A stretch of DNA of 6,225 nucleotides from JARRKU01 sp050288425. Lineage in GTDB: Bacteria; Desulfobacterota; Desulfobacteria; Desulfobacterales; Desulfosarcinaceae. The stretch covers positions 1 through 6,225 of the forward strand of contig JBNKDU010000112.1 in the NCBI GenBank assembly GCA_050288425.1, given 5' to 3'. Made by a program: the position numbers and the translations under genes. Under the pieces are notes generated by a model. It made no database searches, was not told where the DNA came from, and saw nothing but the letters and a program-made list of their open reading frames with translations. Below, piece after piece: positions 1 through 5,722 of this stretch (position 1 is the first letter of the stretch; each line of letters starts with the position of its first letter).

Positions 1-4
1 TGCC

Positions 5-643
5 ATGGGCAAACTGAAAGAGGAAAAGGGTTTTACGCTGGTGGAGATGGCGCTTGTGTTGATTATCATCGGTATCATCATCGGCGCTATTGTCAAAGGC
101 AAGGACTTGGTGCGCGGCGCCGAACAGAAACGGATTTATTCCAAATTCGTGAACGGCTGGCGTTTGGCCTATCTGAACTTCTATGACCGCACGGGAAAGT
201 TACTCGGTGATTTCTACGACGCTGCCGGTTCGGCAGCCGGCCAGGACGGCTTTTGCGATACGAACATCGACGGCGCTGGCGCGGTCACGACAACCGACAT
301 TGATACCTTGTTGACCGGTGGCACTGCCTATCGCGGTTTGGATACGGTGGGACTTAAAGCGCCTGTGACCAATACGGCCAAGGCGTATCAATATAACTAT
401 GTCGATAGCCAAGGGAACAACCATACATTGGAAATTTCATTTTTATACAACAGTGCTGCTGGAAACACTTATAATTACATGCAAATTGCGCAGATTCCCA
501 ACGAACTGGCCATGGCATTGGATACCATGATCGACGGCAGCGCGGACGGCACCACCACCGGTGGCGATTTTATCAATGCCGCCGGTACGGACTGGGGCGC
601 TCCGACGACCGCCGTTACGGCCCGTTGGAAGATGCAGTTTTAA
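5..643 (+). CDS. Type IV prepilin / pseudopilin-like protein with class III signal
   Basis: This encodes a 212-residue pilin-like subunit. The N-terminus is a short basic leader ending KEEKG followed by FTLVEM, the classic prepilin peptidase site: cleavage is expected after Gly9, giving a mature protein that starts with N-methyl-Phe and has Glu at mature position 5. A hydrophobic helix follows (about residues 10-31, rich in Ile), then an amphipathic helix containing KGKDLVRGAEQKR and the NFYDRTGKLLGD stretch. This resembles a widespread family of prepilin-like proteins with a GQDLI..A-type N-helix (from memory of the family, not a search). The globular part is rich in Gly, Thr, Asp and Asn; it has one Cys (84), so no internal disulfide, and a DTNIDG motif at 85-90. 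The ATG at 5 gives the usual leader length; earlier starts lie outside the window. The product is probably a major or minor pilin of the machine encoded downstream. Which of these it is cannot be decided here. Confidence 0.9.
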   Translation: MGKLKEEKGFTLVEMALVLIIIGIIIGAIVKGKDLVRGAEQKRIYSKFVNGWRLAYLNFYDRTGKLLGDFYDAAGSAAGQDGFCDTNIDGAGAVTTTDIDTLLTGGTAYRGLDTVGLKAPVTNTAKAYQYNYVDSQGNNHTLEISFLYNSAAGNTYNYMQIAQIPNELAMALDTMIDGSADGTTTGGDFINAAGTDWGAPTTAVTARWKMQF

Positions 644-645
644 CC

Positions 646-650
646 GGAGG
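646..650 (+). promoter_or_regulatory. Strong Shine-Dalgarno GGAGG before a putative ATC start
   Basis: A perfect GGAGG lies just after the prepilin stop codon. It is 5 bases upstream of the ATC codon at 656-658 and far (38 bases) from the first ATG of the next frame at 689, which itself has no purine-rich site in front of it (the preceding bases are catatcgtcgtcacc). The site therefore argues that translation of the next gene starts at the ATC. Confidence 0.6.
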
Positions 651-655
651 TCCGC

Positions 656-1129
656 ATCAAATCCTTCGGCCACCATATCGTCGTCACCATGAGCCTGGCG
701 GTTGCCTTGTGTGCCGCCGCCTATGGCTTTCTGGGTGCCTATGCGCTCAAAGACGGGAAACAGGCGCAGTTGTCGGCCCGCCAGGCCCAGTTGCGGATGC
801 TAAAACGGCAGCATGAGGAAATGGTTCGCAAGGCCGCCCTGCTGGGGCGCGCAGCGCAATTTACCGCCCGCGCCCGTGAGCTGAACCTGCAACCCGACGC
901 CTGGACCCTGTACGACGTCAATGTGCAGTCACCGTTGGATTTCGAAGCCGCCCAGGAGATCGTTTTCCTGTGCGGGGACTCCTCCCTGGCCTATTTCTGG
1001 CCGATCTCCCTGGAAATCAGGAAGCAAAACGCCGACGCCCCCCAAGCCGGTGCAACCCAGAAGAAGGCGGCCAGCCCGACCGATGTTCAGTTGTCGGTCA
1101 AAGGCCGTTTTGCTGCGAGGCGACGATGA
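656..1129 (+). CDS. PilO/GspM/MshJ-like inner-membrane protein (probable ATC start)
   Basis: From the ATC at 656 the product is 157 residues; from the first ATG at 689 it is 146. The longer form begins (M)KSFGHHIVVTMSLAV, a short basic cytoplasmic tail leading into one membrane segment (about residues 8-29), then a Gln/Arg/Leu-rich coiled coil (about 35-75) and a small C-terminal domain with alternating strands ending DVQLSVKGRF. One N-terminal anchor plus coiled coil plus small periplasmic domain is the layout of PilO, GspM and MshJ, which pair with PilN/GspL in the inner-membrane alignment complex. The adjacent downstream gene is exactly such a partner, with a 4-base ATGA overlap. The family call rests on layout and context, because primary sequence is poorly conserved in this group. 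GGAGG at 646-650 favours the ATC start; if the short form is real, the protein would start at the edge of its membrane segment with no basic tail. Confidence 0.75.
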   Translation: MKSFGHHIVVTMSLAVALCAAAYGFLGAYALKDGKQAQLSARQAQLRMLKRQHEEMVRKAALLGRAAQFTARARELNLQPDAWTLYDVNVQSPLDFEAAQEIVFLCGDSSLAYFWPISLEIRKQNADAPQAGATQKKAASPTDVQLSVKGRFAARRR

Positions 1130-2421
1130 AGGTGCCGTCCTCCCTATCACAGATCATCGAACTGGATGGAGAATTGCTTTGCCGCCGCGATGGTCGGCTC
1201 ACCGCGACGGATGATCTGAAAGCGATCTCCGGTGACAAGCGGTTGGTGACGGACTTTCAGGAGGGCTTGTCCCGGGTCATGACGGTGGAGGGACCGGTCA
1301 AATACGCCGAACTGCTGGTGCGGCGCAAGTTGCAGGAGGCCGGAGAATTCGAAGAGCCGGTCCATATTTTCACCCACTGGAAGAAAAAACGGGGCAAGGC
1401 CACCAGCGATGTCTTCTTCACGGCGGTGCCCTCGCGACTGGCCAATTACTACCAGGTCGAATTGGGCCAGCAGGAAGATATCACCCTGGTGTATCCCCTG
1501 TACGGCGTGTTGTGGGATGTCGTCCGCCGCGCGGCGGGCGTCGCTCCGGTGGCCGTCGTTTTGCGGCACGACCGGTTTGCGGAAGTGGTCGTGGGGTCCA
1601 GGCATCGGGTCTATTTCGCCAACCGTTGCGTGGCCTTTGATACCGGGAAAGAGCAGATCGATGCGCTGTGGGAAACGGTGAGATCCGATATCGAATCGGT
1701 GGAAAATGAGCACCGCATCAAGGTGGGAAGGATCCTCCGTCTCAACTGGGTCCGGGCCGAAGACGGCCCGCAATGGTCGGCCGATTGGCAAAAGCGTCTG
1801 GAGACGGTCGAGCCGGAAACCCCGCAGCTGGATTCCTCCTCCTGTTCGGTCTCCCTGCCCCTGGCCGTTGAGAAACAAACGGTCGGGCAAAGCATCTCCC
1901 CGTCCAAGGAAAAACTCTTTTACTTCACCCAAAAATGGGCGCCGGCCGTCAATGTGGGGCTGGCCGTGCTGCTCGTTGCGCTGGTGGCCGGGTTAATCCG
2001 TCTCAAATTCGATTCCCATGGTCTGCAGCAGCGTCTGGAAAGCATTCAACAGGAAATCGGCCAGGCGCAGACCCGCTTTCCCGGTGAGACCCTCGGCCCG
2101 GATTTCGACAAGCTGCTAAAATTCGTGGGGCAGCTGGATCGATACCGAAATGCGCCCTCCTATCAGCAGATCGTGGATGACCTGACCCAGAGCGCCTTGA
2201 AACAATTGTCCCTGGATGATCTGAAAATTGATTTTGCTTCGGATCAGGTGCGGTTGCAGCTAAGCGGCAAGATCGATGCGCCATTCGAGACGGCCCACGG
2301 CGGCTATCAGCAGTTTCTCAGCCAGATGACGGCCCGTGGCTACCGTGTTGAGGAGAGTCGCTTCGAGACACAAATCAACACATCCCAGGTGGTACTCAAA
2401 CTCAGCAGGCCGGTGACATGA
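1126..2421 (+). CDS. GspL-like PilM-PilN fusion (MshI-type) assembly protein
   Basis: This 431-residue bitopic protein has a long cytoplasmic part (about 1-268) resembling the actin-like fold of GspL/PilM. It includes the pattern VAVVLRHDRFAEVVVG (about 145-160) followed by a helix in IDALWETVRSDIESVENE. A single membrane segment runs from Trp271 to about 293 (WAPAVNVGLAVLLVALVAGL). A periplasmic region follows with a coiled coil (LQQRLESIQQEIGQAQ) and a small alpha/beta domain with strands LKIDFAS..VRLQLSGKI and SQVVLKLSR, as in PilN and the GspL C-terminus. Such proteins tie the cytoplasmic motor ATPase to the periplasmic alignment complex. The ATG at 1126 is preferred over in-frame upstream starts (the frame is open from 970) because it overlaps the previous stop as ATGA and has GAGG at 1117-1120 with 5-base spacing. 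The fusion of PilM-like and PilN-like parts in one chain is GspL/MshI style rather than classical type IVa pilus style. Confidence 0.82.
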   Translation: MKVPSSLSQIIELDGELLCRRDGRLTATDDLKAISGDKRLVTDFQEGLSRVMTVEGPVKYAELLVRRKLQEAGEFEEPVHIFTHWKKKRGKATSDVFFTAVPSRLANYYQVELGQQEDITLVYPLYGVLWDVVRRAAGVAPVAVVLRHDRFAEVVVGSRHRVYFANRCVAFDTGKEQIDALWETVRSDIESVENEHRIKVGRILRLNWVRAEDGPQWSADWQKRLETVEPETPQLDSSSCSVSLPLAVEKQTVGQSISPSKEKLFYFTQKWAPAVNVGLAVLLVALVAGLIRLKFDSHGLQQRLESIQQEIGQAQTRFPGETLGPDFDKLLKFVGQLDRYRNAPSYQQIVDDLTQSALKQLSLDDLKIDFASDQVRLQLSGKIDAPFETAHGGYQQFLSQMTARGYRVEESRFETQINTSQVVLKLSRPVT

Positions 2422-2990
2422 AACGCAAGCATCAAGGTGTTTGGGTCGTCGGCGTGGCCTTGACCGCGATTGCCACCATCGGGGTCTACGCCCTGACCGG
2501 CGGGTGGCGGATAAATCATGAGGCCGCGCAATTGCCCCGGCTGACGACGCCGCCAATCAAAGTGCCCGACGCGCATCAGGTGCGTGAGATGGACCGGCTC
2601 TATGACCGCCTGCATTTGCTGGCCGCTCCGCACAGAAGGGCTGTCGCGGCAAAAAAGCTCTCCCTTTTCGGCTACCAGGAACCGGCGATGATGTCAGACG
2701 GCAGACCAAGACAAGATGCCGGCAGCCTGGCCGACAACGATTTTAAGTTGAGTCTGGTCGTCGTGGACGGCTCGGGCAGCTTCTGCATCGTCGATGGAAA
2801 CCTCTTGGCCGAAGGTGACCGCATGGAAGACGGTACGCAAATTCTGAAAATAGAGAGCCACCGGGTCCTGGTCGCTCGGAATCGGGAACAAAAATGGATC
2901 TATCTGGATTACGAACCGGATCACGAAACGCCTTCATCCGTGACGGCAACGCCAAAGGGGTCCGCCGGCTTACAACGGGAGCCATCATGA
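2418..2990 (+). CDS. GspC/PilP/MshK-like bitopic protein with HR-type domain
   Basis: This 190-residue protein has a basic N-terminus (MKRKHQ), one membrane segment (about 8-27) and a periplasmic linker of about 80 residues. A compact beta domain at about 108-163 reads FKLSLVVVDGSGSFCIVDG...LLAEGD...ILKIESHRVLV. This is the pattern of the homology region of GspC and of PilP: a self-describing strand, an 'I(V)DG' turn, a 'GD' turn, then 'I....V.V'. In those families the domain binds the N-terminal domains of the secretin, which is the very next gene. There is no PDZ domain, so it is shorter than a typical GspC and closer to PilP/MshK. It begins with an ATGA overlap with the previous gene and ends in an ATGA overlap with the secretin. 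No good Shine-Dalgarno precedes the ATG (only CAGG at 2406-2409), so coupled re-initiation is likely. The last 30 residues look disordered. Confidence 0.82.
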   Translation: MKRKHQGVWVVGVALTAIATIGVYALTGGWRINHEAAQLPRLTTPPIKVPDAHQVREMDRLYDRLHLLAAPHRRAVAAKKLSLFGYQEPAMMSDGRPRQDAGSLADNDFKLSLVVVDGSGSFCIVDGNLLAEGDRMEDGTQILKIESHRVLVARNREQKWIYLDYEPDHETPSSVTATPKGSAGLQREPS

Positions 2991-4495
2991 GACAACTGTT
3001 CTCCATCCTGATGATCGTCTTCTCTCTATATGGGTGCGCGGCGGTTCCCTCCACGCCCCCCAAACCGAAGGATCCGCATGCCGCGGCCCAGGCCTTCATC
3101 GAAAAAAACGCCGATCGCCTGGCCCGGCGCCAGGAGACCCTCCATCGAACCCTTTCCAAGCGGCCCCCGTTGATGGTTCCGGTCCGGCCGGTAATGCCGG
3201 TCTACGATCCGTTGGATGATCACATCGTTTCATTCTCCATGGTCGATGAATCCATCCAGAGCGTGCTGTACGCCCTGGCCAAGGCGGTGGGGATGAACAT
3301 CATTCTCGATCCCAGCATAAAGGATGAAAAGCAGCGCCTGACGCTGAACTTCGAGAAAGTACCGGCCTCTCAGGTCCTGCGGGAAGTCCTCGCCTCCTAT
3401 GATTTGTTCTATGAGACCAAGGACAATGTGCTGCGCATCAAGCCGTACCAGGACGCCATGTTCAGCCTCAATTTCCTCAACACCGAAGTCAATTCGGAAT
3501 TTGCCGTGGGTGGCGATGTGTTGGGCGCGGGCAAGGACCAGGCCATCGGCGGCCTGGCCGGCAATTTCAAAATGACGGGGCGCAGCGCCGGTCAGGGCAA
3601 TGCCTATGATGTGCTGGAAAAAAATATCAAGGGATTGTTGTCTCCCAATGGCAAGTACGCCCTCAACCGGCTCTCCGGAAGCCTCTATCTCAAAGATACG
3701 CCCGCGGTCATCCATTCGGTGGCGCGGCTGGTCAATAACCTGAAAGAGATGCTGAGCCGGCAGATTCTCATCGAAGCCCGCATCATCGAAGTGACATTGA
3801 CCGACGAACACCGCTATGGCATCGACTGGTCGGTCCTACGGGAGGAGGCGGCCGGGTTGGCCAAATCCACCCTGACGGGATGGAATCTCGGCCAGGGATT
3901 GATTCTTAGGCATCAGGACGGAGACCATACCATCGATGCGGTCATCGATGCCCTGGATCAATTCGGCCATACCCGGGTGATCTCCAATCCCAGCATCCGA
4001 TCCAAGCACAGCAAGCCGGCCATCATCAGTGTGGGGACATCCTTCTCCTATAAGAAGAGCATCGAAACCACCCGTACCAGCAACGGCACCAGTGAAGATC
4101 TTTCCACGCAGGTAGAGGTCAGTACGGTCTTCGACGGTCTGATTCTGGGAGTCATTCCTTTTATCGAGGAGGACGGCCATATCTCCCTTTTGATCAATCC
4201 GATCAAGAGCGACGTGGACCGGGCCAGTCTCGAGCCCGAGAGCGTGGGCGGCGCCGACAGCGGCCTGAGCATATCGCTTCCCCGTGTACTCGTAAAAGAG
4301 ATCAGCACCACCATTTCGCTGGCCAACAACGAAGTGGCCGTTTTGGGCGGCTTGATCGATCGGCGCAAGGTCAGCACCGACAGCGGCGTCCCGGGGCTAT
4401 CCAAGATACCGGTGTTGGGATACTTGTTTAAAAATAAACTGGAGACCGAAGAGACGCGGGAATTGGTGATCATCTTGAGTGTGTCGATGGTATGA
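2987..4495 (+). CDS. mshL: Lipoprotein secretin, MshL type
   Basis: This 502-residue outer-membrane secretin would form the multimeric gate for the pilus or secreted substrate. It starts with a lipoprotein signal (residues 1-16) and a lipobox-like LYGC with Cys17 as the lipidation site; Tyr at -2 is unusual but tolerated. A Pro/Lys-rich linker is followed by a secretin/TonB short N-terminal (STN) domain (about 78-153). An N1-like domain (about 155-262) contains a Gly-rich insertion (GGDVLGAGK...GRSAGQGN). The secretin channel domain starts near RQILIEARIIEVTL (268) and runs to the end. Its hallmarks are VLGGLIDRR (about 462-470) and the family signature VPGLSKIPVLGYLF (478-491). The ATG at 2987 was chosen over longer forms (frame open from 2894) because it starts the signal peptide, overlaps the upstream stop (ATGA) and has GGGAG at 2977-2981 with 5-base spacing. 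The length and single STN domain fit MshL/PilQ-like secretins better than GspD, which has three N-domains plus N0. It appears intact. Confidence 0.93.
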   Translation: MRQLFSILMIVFSLYGCAAVPSTPPKPKDPHAAAQAFIEKNADRLARRQETLHRTLSKRPPLMVPVRPVMPVYDPLDDHIVSFSMVDESIQSVLYALAKAVGMNIILDPSIKDEKQRLTLNFEKVPASQVLREVLASYDLFYETKDNVLRIKPYQDAMFSLNFLNTEVNSEFAVGGDVLGAGKDQAIGGLAGNFKMTGRSAGQGNAYDVLEKNIKGLLSPNGKYALNRLSGSLYLKDTPAVIHSVARLVNNLKEMLSRQILIEARIIEVTLTDEHRYGIDWSVLREEAAGLAKSTLTGWNLGQGLILRHQDGDHTIDAVIDALDQFGHTRVISNPSIRSKHSKPAIISVGTSFSYKKSIETTRTSNGTSEDLSTQVEVSTVFDGLILGVIPFIEEDGHISLLINPIKSDVDRASLEPESVGGADSGLSISLPRVLVKEISTTISLANNEVAVLGGLIDRRKVSTDSGVPGLSKIPVLGYLFKNKLETEETRELVIILSVSMV

Positions 4496-5436
4496 GCTTA
4501 ATATTTCAATCCTTACAGAAGTTGGATGCCAATCTGGAAGCCCCGCCAGCGGGCAGCGGTAACCCTGTGTCCGACAAATCCCGCACCGGGTCGGGATATC
4601 TGCGATGGATGATGCCCGTCGCCATCGGGTTGGTCTTGATCCTGGCCCTGGGGTGCGGGGCCGTTTATGCCGTTCAATATTATAAGGAACGCCTGCCGGA
4701 TAAGGTGCGCCCTCCGCAAATCCAGGCAGCAAGCTACCCGGTGCCGTCCCGGTCCGATGTCGATGCGACGGATAGACCGGTGGCCGCGCCGCAAATCCAG
4801 GAAAAGAACATCAAAAGCGCAACGACCGCGGCCCCCAAATACCAGTTTCATCCGCCTGACCGTGAGAAGGGTGCGACCGCAGGGCAGATCATGGCACGGG
4901 TCGATAGACAAGCGCCCCAGCCCCCGACGTCGAATACGGCGCCGCCAACACCGCCTCCCCCTGCCGGGCATACGCAAATCGTTCGTACCGATGCAGATGA
5001 AATAACAACGCCTGCACCGCCGCTGGTCGATGCACAGCGGGAGTCGGTGGAGCGGGCCAGGCGGGCGGCATTGGAGAAAAGCGCTCGCATCGCCCGCTTG
5101 GTTCGACGCATTGAAATGGCCTTGGCAGGCTCGACCCAAGCCGGAGATCCCTCCGCCTTATTGGAAGAACTCGCCCGGCTAAAAGGGCCGCATCACCCCT
5201 ATGTCGCCAAACTGCGGGCTTACTATAATATCCAACGCGGAAACCTGGCATTGGCACAAGCCGACTTGAATGCGGTGACTGCGGCCCACCCCGATGATTT
5301 GGAGGCGGGGATCAATTTGGCCATCATCGAGATTCAAAATCAACACTACGACCGGGCCATGGCCCGGCTGAAGCAGTTGCGGGAGCTCTATCCGGAAAAT
5401 GAGCAGATAGCGGCTTTGATCAAGAGGCTGCGGTGA
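4492..5436 (+). CDS. MshN-like bitopic TPR protein with proline-rich linker
   Basis: This 314-residue protein begins MSLIFQSLQKLD, the short cytoplasmic start typical of GspB/MshN-like accessory proteins (compare 'MSxIxxALxxLD'). This strongly supports the ATG at 4492, which overlaps the secretin stop as ATGA. One membrane segment follows (about 39-61), then a long Pro/Ala/Thr-rich disordered periplasmic region (about 70-178, with PPTPPPP). A charged helix comes next (about 180-215), and two or so tetratricopeptide-like helix pairs end the protein (about 228-312; AYYNIQRGNLALAQADLNAVTAAHPDDLEAGINLAI is broken across repeats at the usual Gly, Ala and Pro positions). MshN sits beside the secretin and the ExeA-like ATPase gene in MSHA operons, as here. 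Its likely role is an accessory scaffold spanning the cell wall to the secretin, which is inference. There is no strong Shine-Dalgarno, so translation probably depends on coupling to the secretin gene. Confidence 0.82.
   Translation: MSLIFQSLQKLDANLEAPPAGSGNPVSDKSRTGSGYLRWMMPVAIGLVLILALGCGAVYAVQYYKERLPDKVRPPQIQAASYPVPSRSDVDATDRPVAAPQIQEKNIKSATTAAPKYQFHPPDREKGATAGQIMARVDRQAPQPPTSNTAPPTPPPPAGHTQIVRTDADEITTPAPPLVDAQRESVERARRAALEKSARIARLVRRIEMALAGSTQAGDPSALLEELARLKGPHHPYVAKLRAYYNIQRGNLALAQADLNAVTAAHPDDLEAGINLAIIEIQNQHYDRAMARLKQLRELYPENEQIAALIKRLR
5422..5427 (+). promoter_or_regulatory. Possible ribosome binding site AAGAGG before a GTGA overlap
   Basis: AAGAGG inside the last codons of the TPR gene lies 5 bases before GTG at 5433-5435. 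That GTG overlaps the TGA stop at 5434-5436 in the same 4-base manner as the four ATGA junctions upstream. It is the only good start signal for anything encoded in the 286-base interval before the ATPase gene. AAG AGG also simply encodes Lys-Arg, so the match could be chance. Confidence 0.35.
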
Positions 5437-5707
5437 GGATCACCCCAAAGATCATCGACAGAGGGATCCTTATCCGCAATCCAATACCAAGCATGCCTTT
5501 GTCTATCGACGGCGCCGTTTTGGAGGAGAGAGCAGCAAGATTCTCCTGGTCTTCGATGGCCGCCGGATCGTGATTTACGGCTTGCCGGCCGCGACCTGAC
5601 AGCGGCTGGATCGTTTCGTCGATGGGCGGGCCGACATGCTCGGCGGGGATTTCACCGGCCGATTGAGCAGGGACCGGAGCACTTTCATCGGTTCCTGGAA
5701 CTTCTAG
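5433..5707 (+). pseudogene. Possible broken small gene between the TPR and ATPase genes
   Basis: I recognise no family here. A GTG at 5433 with AAGAGG in front opens a 46-codon frame (V/M-RITPKIIDRGILIRN...) that stops at TGA 5571-5573. In the -1 frame relative to this, a second stretch reads like real protein: HAFVYRRRRFGGESSKILLV then FDGRRIVIYGLPAAT, to TGA 5597-5599. It continues in the same frame as QRLDRFVDGRADMLGGDFTG and RLSRDRSTFIGSWNF to TAG 5705-5707. The simplest reading is a gene of about 90 codons, coupled to the TPR gene, that has suffered a one-base deletion and a nonsense change. Alternatives are a genuine 46-residue peptide, recoding, a sequencing error, or plain spacer: the frame of the TPR gene is also open through here, but its product is Arg/Trp-rich and unlikely. 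Nothing else (terminator, RNA gene) is evident in 5437-5722. Confidence 0.33.
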
Positions 5708-5722
5708 TGATGTGAGGTGGCA

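Noticed and set aside
625..816. Short plus-strand frame overlapping the prepilin end and PilO-like start
   Set aside because: The translation is Arg/Cys/Gly-rich with no membrane segment, and it conflicts with the better-supported frame started at 656 or 689.
970..1125. Upstream extension of the GspL-like gene (52 extra codons)
   Set aside because: It would overlap the previous gene deeply in another frame. The ATG at 1126 has GAGG and the same ATGA overlap as the other junctions.
1147..1932. 261-codon minus-strand frame opposite the GspL-like gene
   Set aside because: It is the antisense shadow of a gene with clear membrane topology and coupled start. It shows no motifs and no ribosome site of note.
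5597..5640. TGA at 5597 as a selenocysteine codon
   Set aside because: No known selenoprotein family or Cys-containing relative is recognised. The sequence just after the TGA gives only a weak 4-pair hairpin (ATCG/CGAT, 5610-5623), not a convincing bacterial SECIS element.
5437..5715. Read-through extension of the TPR protein in its own frame (open for 92 codons to TGA 5713)
   Set aside because: The product is Arg/Trp/Pro-rich and low in structure-like patterns, typical of an out-of-frame translation of GC-rich DNA. The TPR domain ends naturally at LIKRLR before the stop.
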